A stretch of 64,000 bases of DNA from Sphingomonas_R arantia (GTDB taxonomy: Bacteria; Pseudomonadota; Alphaproteobacteria; Sphingomonadales; Sphingomonadaceae): contig NZ_JBHUGS010000001.1 of NCBI RefSeq assembly GCF_042682045.1, forward strand, positions 806,001 to 870,000. Direction: 5' to 3'. The position numbers were made by a program, and so were the translations under genes. This document shows positions 50,417-59,413 of this stretch, one piece after another. The notes beneath the pieces are model-generated. The model was not told the DNA's origin, did no database searches, and was given only the letters and a program-made list of their open reading frames with translations. Position 1 is the first letter of the stretch. Each line of letters opens with the position of its first letter.

Positions 50417-52195
50417 GTGCAACGTCAACCGGTTCGTCCCTTCCGATCGCGCGATTGGTTTGCGGACCCGGCGCGGTCGGACATGACCGCGCTCTACCTC
50501 GAACGCTTCATGAATTACGGCCTGACGCCGGCCGAGCTGCGGTCCGGGCGGCCGATCATCGGCATCGCGCAGACGGGTTCGGACCTGAGCCCGTGCAACC
50601 GCATCCACCTGGACCTGGCGCGCCGCGTGCGCGACGGCATCCGCGATGCGGGCGGGATCGCGATGGAGTTCCCGGTCCACCCGATCTTCGAAAATTGCCG
50701 GCGGCCGACCGCCGCGCTCGACCGCAACCTCGCCTATCTCGGACTGGTCGAGACGCTGTACGGCTATCCGATCGACGCGGTCGTGCTGACCACCGGGTGC
50801 GACAAGACGACGCCGTCGGGGATCATGGCGGCATCGACCGTCGATATCCCGGCGATCGTGCTGTCGGGCGGGCCGATGCTGGACGGCTGGCACGACGGCG
50901 AACTGGTCGGGTCGGGCACCGTCATCTGGCGGTCGCGGCGCAAGCTGGCGGCGGGCGAGATCGATGAGGAGGAGTTCCTGCAGCGCGCGACGGACAGCGC
51001 GCCGTCGGCGGGGCATTGCAACACGATGGGCACCGCATCGACGATGAACGCGGTGGCCGAAGCGCTCGGCCTGTCGCTGCCCGGTTGTGCCGCCATCCCG
51101 GCGCCGTACCGCGAGCGCGGGCAATATGCGTACGAGACCGGCCGGCGGATCGTCGAGATGGCGTATGAGGACCTGCGCCCGTCGAACATCCTGACGCGCG
51201 AAAGCTTCCTGAACGCGATCCGCGTGGTCACCGCGATCGGCGGATCGTCCAATGCGCAGCCGCATATCCACGCGATGGCCAAGCATGCCGGAATCGAGAT
51301 CGCGGCGTCCGACTGGTCCGAGTTCGGCTATGACCTGCCGTTGCTGGTCGATGTGCAGCCGGCGGGTCGGTTCCTGGGCGAGCGATTCCACCGCGCGGGC
51401 GGCGTGCCGGCGGTGATGACCGAGCTGCTCGGTGCGGGCAAGCTGGACGGCGCTTGCGCGACGGTAACCGGGCGGACCGTGGCGGAGAATATCCAGGGGC
51501 GCGGCGCGACCGATCGCGAGGTAATCCGCGCGTTCGACACCCCGCTGAAGGAGCAGGCCGGGTTCCTGGTGCTGACCGGCAACCTGTTCGATGTCGCGAT
51601 CATGAAGACCAGCGTGATCTCGCCGGCGTTCCGCGAACGGTATCTCGAGCGGACGGGCATGGAGAATGTGTTCGAGGCGCGGGCGATCGTCTTCGAGGGA
51701 TCGGACGATTATCACCACCGGATCAATGATCCGGCGCTCGACATCGACGAGAATTGCATCCTGGTGATCCGCGGGGCGGGACCGATCGGCTGGCCCGGTT
51801 CGGCCGAGGTCGTGAACATGCAGCCGCCGGACCATCTGATCCAGCGCGGGATTTTGGCGCTGCCGACGCTGGGCGACGGTCGCCAGTCCGGCACGTCGGA
51901 CAGCCCGTCGATCCTGAACGCGAGTCCCGAAAGCGCGGTCGGCGGTGGCCTGTCCTGGCTGCACACCGGCGACGTGATCCGGATCGACCTCGCCGCCGGG
52001 CGTTGCGACGCGCTGGTCGACGAGGCGGAGATCGCGCGACGCCGCGGCGAGCCCGCTCCGCCGATCCCGGCGAGCAATACGCCGTGGGAGGAATTGTACC
52101 GCGAAAAGACCGGGCAATTGAGCGAGGGTGGGGTATTGGACTTCGCAGTCAAATATCGCGGCATCGCGGCCCGCACGCCGCGCCACAATCACTGA
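50417..52195 (+). CDS. xylD: D-xylonate dehydratase (IlvD/Edd family)
   Basis: 592 residues from GTG 50417. Close in sequence to Caulobacter XylD as I recall it: FRSRDWF, MTALYLERFMNYG, and [2Fe-2S] ligands Cys60 (DLSPCN), Cys128 (TTGCDKT) and Cys201 (AGHCNT), at the same numbering as the Caulobacter enzyme, which supports the GTG start. The end APRHNH-like (TPRHNH) is also shared. Dehydrates D-xylonate to 2-keto-3-deoxyxylonate in the Weimberg/Dahms routes. Followed by a sugar porter gene 58 bases later. Confidence 0.95.
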   Translation: MQRQPVRPFRSRDWFADPARSDMTALYLERFMNYGLTPAELRSGRPIIGIAQTGSDLSPCNRIHLDLARRVRDGIRDAGGIAMEFPVHPIFENCRRPTAALDRNLAYLGLVETLYGYPIDAVVLTTGCDKTTPSGIMAASTVDIPAIVLSGGPMLDGWHDGELVGSGTVIWRSRRKLAAGEIDEEEFLQRATDSAPSAGHCNTMGTASTMNAVAEALGLSLPGCAAIPAPYRERGQYAYETGRRIVEMAYEDLRPSNILTRESFLNAIRVVTAIGGSSNAQPHIHAMAKHAGIEIAASDWSEFGYDLPLLVDVQPAGRFLGERFHRAGGVPAVMTELLGAGKLDGACATVTGRTVAENIQGRGATDREVIRAFDTPLKEQAGFLVLTGNLFDVAIMKTSVISPAFRERYLERTGMENVFEARAIVFEGSDDYHHRINDPALDIDENCILVIRGAGPIGWPGSAEVVNMQPPDHLIQRGILALPTLGDGRQSGTSDSPSILNASPESAVGGGLSWLHTGDVIRIDLAAGRCDALVDEAEIARRRGEPAPPIPASNTPWEELYREKTGQLSEGGVLDFAVKYRGIAARTPRHNH

Positions 52196-52253
52196 CCGCA
52201 CGACGACCAGGGACGATGAAGTCGGCAAAGCCGGCATGAGGGAGAGAGTAACG

Positions 52254-53684
52254 ATGAGCGAAACGACGCGGGGCCTCGCCGGGGACGGCGGCATGGTCAA
52301 CCACGGGTTCATTGCCGCGATCGTCGCGGTAGCGACGATCGGTGGTTTCATGTTCGGCTATGACTCGGGGGTCATCAACGGCACCCAGAAGGGGCTGGAG
52401 GCTGCGTTCGGGCTCGGTCGGCTGGGGATCGGCGTCAATGTCGGCGCGATCCTGGTCGGGTCGGCTATCGGCGCGTTCGGGGCGGGGCGGCTGTCCGACC
52501 GCATCGGTCGGCGCAACGTCATGATGATCTCGGCCGGGCTGTTCCTGTTCAGCGCGCTGCTGGCCGGGGCCGCGACGGGCTCGGCGATCTTCATCTTCGC
52601 GCGCATCATCGGCGGCCTGGGCGTCGGTGCGGCGAGCGTCATCTCGCCGGTCTACATCTCGGAAGTGACGCCGGCCTCGATCCGCGGGCGACTGTCGAGC
52701 GTGCAGCAGGTGATGATCATCACCGGGCTGACCGGCGCGTTCGTCGCGAACTTCGCGCTGGCGCGTTATGCCGGTGGGTCGACCGCCGACTTCTGGCTCG
52801 GCTATCCGGCCTGGCGCTGGATGTTCTGGCTGCAGGCGATCCCGGCCGCGATCTACTTCTTCGCGCTGCTCGTGATTCCGGAAAGCCCGCGTTTCCTGGT
52901 CGCCAAGGGCCGCGACGCCGAGGCGCACACGGTGCTGACCCGGCTGTTCGGCAAGGCCGAGGCGGACCGCAAGGTCGTCGAGATCCGCAACTCGCTGGCC
53001 GCCGACCATCACAAGCCGAAGCTGTCCGATCTTCGCGACAAGACCACCGGCAAGATCCGTCCCATCCTGTGGGCGGGCATCGGCTTGGCGATCTTCCAGC
53101 AGCTCGTGGGCATCAACGTCGTGTTCTATTACGGCGCGGTGTTGTGGGAAGCGGTCGGGTTCACCGAGGACAACGCGCTGCAGATCAACATCCTGTCGGG
53201 TGTCCTGTCGATCGCGGCGTGCATCTTCACGATCGGCACGGTCGATCGGATCGGTCGCAAGCCGCTGCTGCTGGTCGGGTCGGCCGGCATGGCGGTGACG
53301 CTGGCGACCGTGGCCTACGCCTTCTCGACCGCGGTCACCGGGGCGGACGGCGCGGTGTCGCTGCCGGGTAACTCGGGCATGATCGCGCTGATCGCGGCCA
53401 ATCTGTACGTGATCTTCTTCAACGCCAGCTGGGGCCCCGTGATGTGGGTGATGCTGGGCGAGATGTTCCCGAACCAGATCCGCGGTTCGGGGCTGGCGGT
53501 CGCCGGGTTCGCGCAGTGGATTGCCAACGCGGCGATCTCGGTCAGCTTTCCGGCGCTGTCGGTCTCGCCGGGGCTGGCGATCACCTACACGGGCTACGCG
53601 ATCTTCGCCGCGCTCTCGTTCTTCTTCGTCAAGGCGATGATCAACGAAACGCGCGGGCGCGAGCTGGAAGACATGGAGGGCTGA
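52254..53684 (+). CDS. MFS sugar porter, probable D-xylose:H+ symporter
   Basis: 476 residues, twelve predicted helices. Sugar-porter marks: GGFMFGYDSGVINGT in helix 1, GRLSDRIGRRNVM, PVYISEVTPASIRGRLSSVQQ, PESPRFLVAKGR in the central loop, QQLVGINVVFYYGAVLW in helix 7 and NETRGRELEDME at the end. Placed after xylD and in the xylose locus, so D-xylose is the likely substrate; glucose or arabinose cannot be excluded. Start ATG 52254 after GAGGGAGAG. A strong terminator follows. Confidence 0.92.
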   Translation: MSETTRGLAGDGGMVNHGFIAAIVAVATIGGFMFGYDSGVINGTQKGLEAAFGLGRLGIGVNVGAILVGSAIGAFGAGRLSDRIGRRNVMMISAGLFLFSALLAGAATGSAIFIFARIIGGLGVGAASVISPVYISEVTPASIRGRLSSVQQVMIITGLTGAFVANFALARYAGGSTADFWLGYPAWRWMFWLQAIPAAIYFFALLVIPESPRFLVAKGRDAEAHTVLTRLFGKAEADRKVVEIRNSLAADHHKPKLSDLRDKTTGKIRPILWAGIGLAIFQQLVGINVVFYYGAVLWEAVGFTEDNALQINILSGVLSIAACIFTIGTVDRIGRKPLLLVGSAGMAVTLATVAYAFSTAVTGADGAVSLPGNSGMIALIAANLYVIFFNASWGPVMWVMLGEMFPNQIRGSGLAVAGFAQWIANAAISVSFPALSVSPGLAITYTGYAIFAALSFFFVKAMINETRGRELEDMEG

Positions 53685-53709
53685 GGCTTTCCTGTCTTGG
53701 CGACGAGGG

Positions 53710-53743
53710 GCGGGGGCATCCAGTGGGTGCCCCCGCTTTTTTT
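53710..53743 (+). terminator. Rho-independent terminator after the sugar porter
   Basis: Perfect 9-bp stem GCGGGGGCA / TGCCCCCGC (53710-53718 and 53728-53736) with a 9-base loop, followed by seven T. Confidence 0.9.
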
Positions 53744-53826
53744 GTGTCTGGGTGGGTTTGGTTCGGTGCGCCTGTCCAGTGCGCTGGAACGACACGCTCG
53801 TCTTGTCACGGCCTGCACGCAAGCTC

Positions 53827-53910
53827 GTCATCCCGGCGTAGGCCGGGATCTTCCTTGGGCCAGGGGTGCGCGCTTCACCGAAGGGAGATCCCGGCTTTCG
53901 CCGGGATGAC
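53827..53910. repeat. Palindromic intergenic repeat, family D
   Basis: Arms 53827-53851 and 53886-53910 are reverse complements over 25 bases with two mismatches (core TCATCCCGGC ... GCCGGGATGA). The spacer shares GCGCTTCACC with family A at 12547-12613. It lies in a 395-base gene-free stretch between two convergent terminators (53685-54079). Confidence 0.82.
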
Positions 53911-54001
53911 GGTTTGGGGTCAGGGTTTTGGGGTGAGGGGCTTTGGTGTCGGGGCTATTCGGTGTTCCGCGCCCCGAGGCTCGCAGCTTCTAGACATAGA
54001 A

Positions 54002-54029
54002 ACAGCCGGCGATGGGGATCGCCGGCTGT
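54002..54029 (-). terminator. Hairpin after the xylose dehydrogenase gene
   Basis: Perfect 12-bp stem ACAGCCGGCGAT / ATCGCCGGCTGT with a 4-base loop, 51 bases after the minus-strand stop at 54080; minus-strand continuation is TTCTATG, so the T-run is poor. Confidence 0.65.
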
Positions 54030-54079
54030 CGTTGCTTTGGTCGTTCAGCGGCCGGGCTCGCTCCCAACCGCTCAAGACA

Positions 54080-54874
54080 TCAGCGCCAGCCGGCGTCGAC
54101 CCAGTAGTTGTGGGCGGTGCACATGCGGGCGTCGTCGGAGGCAAGGAACATGGCCATGGCGGCGATGTCGTAGGGCTGGATGCGGCCGTCCATGCACTGC
54201 GACGCGACGATCTCTGCCTCGCCCTCCGGCGTGTACCACTTTTCCTGGCGCGGGGTCTGGACATTGCCGGGGACGATGCTGTTGACGCGGATCCGGTCGC
54301 GGCCAAGATCGCGGGCCAGACTGCGTGTCAGACCCTCGATCGCGGCCTTGGCGGTCTGGTAGAGCACGAGGTCGGGCAGCGCGAGGTGCCAGCTGATCGA
54401 GCCGAAGTTAATGATCGCGCCGCCCGCGGCCTTCATCGCCGGGACCACCGCCTGCGTCGCGAAGAAGGCGTGACGCAGGTTCACGTTCATGCGGCGATCC
54501 CAGTAGTCGGGCGTCACCTCTCCCACGGTGTGGCGATCGTCGTTCGCGGCATTGTTGAGCAGGACGTCGCAGCCGCCGAGCTGCTCGATCATCGTGGCGA
54601 AGACAGTCGTCAGCGCATCGAGATCGGTTAGGTCGAGCCGGTGGAAGATCGGCACATGCGCAGCGTCGGGCGAGAGGCGCGCGATCAGCGCCTCCGCATC
54701 CGCCTCGACGATGTCGATGAACGCGACGCGCGCGCCCTGCCGCACGAAGCCCTCGACCAGACCGGCGCCGATACCGGACGCGCCACCGGTGATGATGACG
54801 CGCTTGCCGCGGAGCGAGGGATAGACGGCGGCCTGTGCCGGGTCGGGATGGGTCTGGGACATGGAATCTTTCAT
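54080..54874 (-). CDS. NAD-dependent D-xylose 1-dehydrogenase (SDR), Weimberg pathway
   Basis: 264 residues. SDR motifs: RVIITGGASGIGAGL (cofactor), LNNAANDDRH, Ser in NFGSISWHLAL, YQTAK (Tyr-Lys) and the end CTAHNYWVDAGWR. These, including RQEKWYTPEGEAEIVASQC, agree closely with Caulobacter XylB as I recall it. Oxidises D-xylose to xylonolactone. The symbol used in Caulobacter (xylB) collides with xylulokinase, so none is given. The start shares a TGATG with the xylX stop. Last gene of the esterase-xylX operon. Confidence 0.93.
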   Translation of the reverse strand: MKDSMSQTHPDPAQAAVYPSLRGKRVIITGGASGIGAGLVEGFVRQGARVAFIDIVEADAEALIARLSPDAAHVPIFHRLDLTDLDALTTVFATMIEQLGGCDVLLNNAANDDRHTVGEVTPDYWDRRMNVNLRHAFFATQAVVPAMKAAGGAIINFGSISWHLALPDLVLYQTAKAAIEGLTRSLARDLGRDRIRVNSIVPGNVQTPRQEKWYTPEGEAEIVASQCMDGRIQPYDIAAMAMFLASDDARMCTAHNYWVDAGWR

Positions 54875-56022
54875 CAGGTGCGTTTCGACAGCAGCCCGCG
54901 GGCCGCGAGGTTACGGACCAGCGCCGTAACGCCGAACGTCCATTCGGGTGCCGCCTTGGACGTGGTGACGGGGTTGAGCAAGCGGCCGAGGCGGGGCGAT
55001 GCGATCGAGACGGTGTCGCCGACCTTGTGCGTGAAACCGCGGCCGGGCTCGTCGCGGTCCTTGGTCGGCGCGAACAGCGTGCCGAGGAACAGGACGAAGC
55101 CGTCGGGATATTGGTGCTCGCTCATCGTCTGACGGACCAGTTCCTCCGGATCGCGGCTGATCTGGTCCATCGCGCTCGCGCCGTCGAGGACGTAGCCGTC
55201 CTCACCTTCGATCCGTAGCGCGACGCTGGCGGAGCGGACATCGTCCATCGTGAAGCTGTCGTCGAACAGCCGGACGAACGCACCGAGCGAGCAGGAGGCG
55301 TTGTTGTCCTTCGCCTTGCCGAGGAGCAGCGCCGAGCGCCCTTCGAAATCGCGCAGGTTGACGTCGTTGCCGAGCGTCGCGCCGACCGTGCGGCCGGTCG
55401 GGTCGACGAGCAGCACGACCTCCGGCTCCGGGTTGTTCCAGGTGGAGTCGGAGCGCACGCCGACGGCGCTGCCCCAGCCCACGGTCGAGAGCGACGCGGC
55501 CTTGGTGAAGACTTCGGCGTCGGGGCCGATCGCTACCTCGAGATATTGCGACCAGAGCCCTTCCTCGATCAGTGCGACCTTGAGCGCGGCGGCTTCCTCG
55601 GTACCCGGAACGACGGCGGCAAGACCGCCACCGACGCGTGTTTCGAGCCGTTCCCGGACCGCGGTGGCGGCACCGGGGTCGCCGCGCGCCAGTTCCTCGA
55701 TCACGCGTTCCAGCGCGGAGACGGCGAAGGTGACGCCGGCCGCCTTCACGCACTGGAAATCGATCGGGCTGAGCAGGCGCGGCGTGGCGTCGGGCGACAG
55801 GCCGAGCGTGTCGAGATCGCCGATCGGCTCGCCCGCGGTGTGGTCGAGCAGGCCGTCGGCGACCAGTTCGGCGACGGTGGGGGCGACGCGCGACATGTCA
55901 TGGACGACGCCGCCCACGACGAGCACGGGCGAGGGGCCGTCGCCGCGATCGATGCGGCCGAGCCAGCGGCCTTCGCGCCATTCGGTGCCGAGGGCGTCGG
56001 CGGGGTCGAAGATAGGGGTCAC
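54874..56022 (-). CDS. xylX: 2-keto-3-deoxy-D-xylonate dehydratase (FAH-fold)
   Basis: 382 residues. The C-terminal FAH (fumarylacetoacetate hydrolase) fold includes VGWGSAVGVRSDSTWNNPEPEVVLLVDPTGR with the metal-binding Glu pair, GNDVNLRDFEGRSALLLGKAKDNNAS, and GDTVSIASPRLG. Long N-terminal domain as in Caulobacter XylX, which turns 2-keto-3-deoxyxylonate into 2-oxoglutarate semialdehyde. L-arabinonate pathway homologues are an alternative, but neighbours favour xylose. Starts 17 bases after the esterase stop. Confidence 0.92.
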   Translation of the reverse strand: MTPIFDPADALGTEWREGRWLGRIDRGDGPSPVLVVGGVVHDMSRVAPTVAELVADGLLDHTAGEPIGDLDTLGLSPDATPRLLSPIDFQCVKAAGVTFAVSALERVIEELARGDPGAATAVRERLETRVGGGLAAVVPGTEEAAALKVALIEEGLWSQYLEVAIGPDAEVFTKAASLSTVGWGSAVGVRSDSTWNNPEPEVVLLVDPTGRTVGATLGNDVNLRDFEGRSALLLGKAKDNNASCSLGAFVRLFDDSFTMDDVRSASVALRIEGEDGYVLDGASAMDQISRDPEELVRQTMSEHQYPDGFVLFLGTLFAPTKDRDEPGRGFTHKVGDTVSIASPRLGRLLNPVTTSKAAPEWTFGVTALVRNLAARGLLSKRT

Positions 56023-56039
56023 TGAAGCGATCTCCGTTT

Positions 56040-58124
56040 TCAGGTGCAGAGGCCGGCAGGCGGCTTGGCGAGGTGCATGGTGGACAGGCCGCCGAGCGAG
56101 GCGGTCGGGCCGGGAAGGGACAGGTCGTTCGCCGAGGCATAATAGGGATCAGCCTGCGCCGCGGCGAGCGTGGTGAAGCGGAATCCCATCGAGCGGTAGA
56201 GCGCGAGCAGGCGGGGGAGCATGCGTGCGTCCATCGCGCCGACGTGCATCAGCAGGATGTAGGGCACGTCGCGCCCGAGCTGGGTCTGCGCCCGTTCGCG
56301 GGCGGCGAGCGCGCCAGTGCGGGCGCCGGCGAGGAAACTGGCGTCGAGCTTCGCGATCGCCGCGCTGTCGTGACGGGCGGCGCAGGCGGCGTAGGGCTCG
56401 TTCCATTCATAGTCGCTGAAGCTCATCGTGACCGCCGCGATGCGGTAGCCACGGCGGCGCAGGTCGGCGCGGATTGCTTCGCGCGCGGCGGGCGCGGTGC
56501 CTTCGGACAGATAGGGGTAGCGGAACCAGTGCCAGTCGGTGCCGCGGGCGAGTTTGGCGAGTGGTGGCTCGTTCTTCGCGATGTCCGCGGCGTAGTTGAC
56601 GGGGCCGACCTCGTCGAGGTTCGGATGGGAATAGGTGTGGTTGCCGAGCGGGAGGCCCGCCGCACGCCACGCCTCGCTGGCCCGGCGCGAGTCCGCGTCG
56701 TCGAGGTCGCTGACCGCGTTGAGGAAACCGAACGCCGGTGCCTTGGCGCGGGACAGCGCTGTGGTGATCGCGCGGATCACGCCGACGCGGGTTTCGCCGG
56801 GCGGCAACGGGCCGTGCGACGGGATGTCGTCGAAGGTCAGCGCGATCGTGGGGGGCGGTGCCTTGCCCCGCGCGGCGGATGCGGATGCGGCGAAGAGCGT
56901 CAGCGGGACGGCCTCGCCCATCGTGCGGTAGCCGGCGGGGGAGGGGTGGAGATGGTCGCCGGAGTCGAAGGCGGGAGCGAGCCGGTCGGGACGCGCCGGA
57001 TCGCGCACGATGCGGTCGAAATCGATCACCGCATCGAACGTGCCGGAAGTGCGGATGAAGCGGTTGATCGCCTGGCGGTCGGCCTCCGTTTCGGGGCCGG
57101 CATGGTAATAGTCGTTGCCGATCAGCGGCGTGATCGTGCCGCCGATCAGGCGAATGCCGTGGGCGTGCGCGCGGTCGGCCATCTGGCGATAGGCGGCGGT
57201 CACGTCGGCGACGAGGGCGGCATGCTGTGCCGGGGTGGCGGGTGCCTCGCGCGTCAGGACGCCGAGGTCGTTCACCCCCTCCAGCACGATCGCCCAGCGG
57301 ACGCCGGTGCGGGCGATGACGTCGCGGTCGAACCGCGCGAGGAGGTTGGGGCCGAGCCCGTCGAGCAATATGCGGTTGCCGCCGATGCCGGCGTTGACGA
57401 CGCCGATCGTGCGGGTCGATGCGTTGCCGCGCAGCCGCTGGGCCAGGACATCGGACCAGCGCGTGTTGGTGTTGGGCAAGACCCCATAGCCGTCGGTGAT
57501 CGAGTCGCCGATCGTGACGACGGTGCCGGCGCTGGCGGGATCGGACACCTCGACATCGGCGATGACGTACCAGTGGGTGAGCGTGGCGGCGCCGGCGAGC
57601 ACGGGATCGGCGACGTGCGCGCCGGGGAGGGTGAAGCTGGTCGCGCGGGAGCCGGGGTGGCCGGTCTGCGGCGCGGGGGCGGCCGGCAGATGAAGGCTGA
57701 TCGCAAGGTCCGCGCCGGGGGCGACGGGCATTGTCACCGGATCGGAGTAGAGTTCCGCGCCGGCCGGGATCGTGGTGCCGGGGCGGCCGGAGAAGGTGAG
57801 CGGCACGCCGGCGTCGGTGCGCGCCGTGCCGGGTGCCAGCGGGCGAGCCAGGTGCGCGGCCGCGACGACGAGTGGTTGCTTGCCGAACATGTTGGACAGC
57901 CGGACGCGGACCTGGCGACCGCCGGCGGAGAGTCGCACGACCTGACGCAGGGTGATGCCGTCGGCGGGGATGGCGGGGAGCGCGTTGTCGCCGTCCGCCA
58001 CCATTTGCGAGGTGCCCCAGCTGGCGATCCAGTCGGCGCGGCGCGGGGCATCGGGGGCTGCACGTGCGCCGACCAGCGCCGGGAACAGCGCGAGTGCGAT
58101 CAGGGCTGTCGGCCACCGCTTCAT
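56040..58124 (-). CDS. Two-domain exported esterase: SGNH hydrolase (XynE-like) plus CE4 polysaccharide deacetylase
   Basis: 694 residues with a signal peptide (ALIALALFPALVGARA). A beta-rich N-terminal part (about 30-190) leads into an SGNH domain: Ser208 in GDSITDGYG, GIGGNR, GVNDLG and the Asp390/His393 pair in GDHLHPS. Then a NodB-type CE4 domain (about 425-640): TFDDIPSHG with Asp432/433, HTYSH (His496, His500) and FRYPYLSEG. The SGNH part resembles the XynE-like acylhydrolases found in xylanase clusters. Probably removes acetyl groups from xylan in the periplasm. First gene of the operon with xylX and xylose dehydrogenase. Confidence 0.9.
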   Translation of the reverse strand: MKRWPTALIALALFPALVGARAAPDAPRRADWIASWGTSQMVADGDNALPAIPADGITLRQVVRLSAGGRQVRVRLSNMFGKQPLVVAAAHLARPLAPGTARTDAGVPLTFSGRPGTTIPAGAELYSDPVTMPVAPGADLAISLHLPAAPAPQTGHPGSRATSFTLPGAHVADPVLAGAATLTHWYVIADVEVSDPASAGTVVTIGDSITDGYGVLPNTNTRWSDVLAQRLRGNASTRTIGVVNAGIGGNRILLDGLGPNLLARFDRDVIARTGVRWAIVLEGVNDLGVLTREAPATPAQHAALVADVTAAYRQMADRAHAHGIRLIGGTITPLIGNDYYHAGPETEADRQAINRFIRTSGTFDAVIDFDRIVRDPARPDRLAPAFDSGDHLHPSPAGYRTMGEAVPLTLFAASASAARGKAPPPTIALTFDDIPSHGPLPPGETRVGVIRAITTALSRAKAPAFGFLNAVSDLDDADSRRASEAWRAAGLPLGNHTYSHPNLDEVGPVNYAADIAKNEPPLAKLARGTDWHWFRYPYLSEGTAPAAREAIRADLRRRGYRIAAVTMSFSDYEWNEPYAACAARHDSAAIAKLDASFLAGARTGALAARERAQTQLGRDVPYILLMHVGAMDARMLPRLLALYRSMGFRFTTLAAAQADPYYASANDLSLPGPTASLGGLSTMHLAKPPAGLCT

Positions 58125-58144
58125 CGCTTACCCTCTCCCGGTTG

Positions 58145-58160
58145 TCGTTAGCGCTATCAA
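58145..58160. promoter_or_regulatory. LacI-type operator upstream of the esterase-xylX operon
   Basis: TCGTTAGCGCTATCAA (58145-58160), the most symmetric of the three sites, centred on CG. It lies 21 bases upstream of the minus-strand start at 58124. Confidence 0.66.
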
Positions 58161-58345
58161 TACGCAGTCCGCCCTACTGACCGCAAGCGCCGCCTCGCGT
58201 CAATCGGGTCCTGTATACGAATGCGATATCACCGGTGCCCGCGGAGCGCCAGAACGCAGGCAGGCGGTGATTTTTGTCGCGTTGCAGGTGCGCCAGAGCG
58301 CACGGGATCGTGGCGTTCCCGCGGCGGCTGCGGTAGGTCGTTGGG

Positions 58346-59386
58346 ATGAAGATCGACCATCCCGCAGCGACCGGCGCCCGCGTAGACGAGCGTCCCGCCG
58401 TCGATGCCGCAACCTTTGCCGCGGAGGTCGCGCCGCGCGGTACGCCGCTGGTGCTGCGCGGGCAGGTGGCGCACTGGGCGAGCGTTCGCGCGGCGGCGGG
58501 CGGCGACCGTGCGACCGCGGAGTATCTGGCGGGGCTGGGTGATGGCGGGCGACCGATGGAGGTGCTGATCGGCGGGCCGGAGTTTGGAGGGCGGTTCTTC
58601 TATCGCGGCGACCATCTGGAGGGGTTCAACTTCCACCGCGAGAAGGCGCCGCTGGGCGTGCTGCTGTCCGAACTGCTGCGGCTGGCGACGGTGCCGGCGG
58701 GCGAGCGTCATACGCTGTACGCCAACGCGGCGACCGCGCCGGAACATTTGCCGGGCTGGCCGGCGGCGAACCCGCTCGACCTGCCGCTGGGTGGGGCGAC
58801 GCCGCGGCTGTGGATCGGCAACGCGACGCAGACCGCGACGCATTATGACGGATCGACGAACCTGGCCTGCGTCGTGGCGGGTCAGCGGCGCTTCACGCTG
58901 TTTCCGCCGGAACAGGTCGGCAATCTGTATATCGGGCCGCTCGACCGGACGCTGGCCGGGCCGCCCGCCAGCATGGTCGATCCGCTCGCGCCCGATCTCG
59001 ATCGCTACCCGCGTTATGCCGTGGCGCTGGAGCATGCGCTGGTCGCGGACCTGGCGCCGGGCGATGCGTTGTTCGTGCCGGCGATCTGGTGGCACCATGT
59101 CCAGGCGTTCGGGACGCTGAACGTGCTGTGCAATTACTGGTGGACGTTCGATCCGGCCAATTCGGCGTTCCATGCGCTGGTCCACGCCCTAATGGCGGTG
59201 CGCGATCGGCCGGAGACGGAGAAGGCCGGGTGGCGTGCCTGGTTCGACCATTATGTGTTCGGGGACGATGCGGCGGCGGCGGGGGATCACCTGCCCGCGG
59301 CGGCGCGCGGCGTGCTCGGGCCGGGGAGCGACGAGCGGTCGGAGCGGATCCGGCGGTATCTGCTGACGGCGCTTGCGAAGCGGTGA
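58346..59386 (+). CDS. Cupin-like (JmjC/cupin_8) protein
   Basis: 346 residues. Double-stranded beta-helix with a likely Fe(II) site: His166-x-Asp168 in THYDGSTN and a distal His in WWHHVQAFG (250-251). VLRGQVAHW near residue 37 and GRFFYRGDHLEGFNFHREKAPL are typical of cupin-like proteins found beside flavin halogenases and TonB-dependent receptors in sphingomonads and caulobacters. A 2-oxoglutarate oxygenase role is possible. Alone on the plus strand, divergent from the esterase operon and convergent with the GH9 gene. Confidence 0.87.
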   Translation: MKIDHPAATGARVDERPAVDAATFAAEVAPRGTPLVLRGQVAHWASVRAAAGGDRATAEYLAGLGDGGRPMEVLIGGPEFGGRFFYRGDHLEGFNFHREKAPLGVLLSELLRLATVPAGERHTLYANAATAPEHLPGWPAANPLDLPLGGATPRLWIGNATQTATHYDGSTNLACVVAGQRRFTLFPPEQVGNLYIGPLDRTLAGPPASMVDPLAPDLDRYPRYAVALEHALVADLAPGDALFVPAIWWHHVQAFGTLNVLCNYWWTFDPANSAFHALVHALMAVRDRPETEKAGWRAWFDHYVFGDDAAAAGDHLPAAARGVLGPGSDERSERIRRYLLTALAKR

Positions 59387-59413
59387 GGGCTTAGTTCGCG
59401 CTATCCCCTAATT

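Noticed and set aside
49946..52351. Minus-strand frame of 801 codons opposite the regulator end and xylD
   Set aside because: No recognisable domain; xylD is certain on the other strand.
56073..58151. Plus-strand frame of 692 codons opposite the SGNH/CE4 esterase
   Set aside because: Gly/Ala/Arg-rich shadow with no motif.
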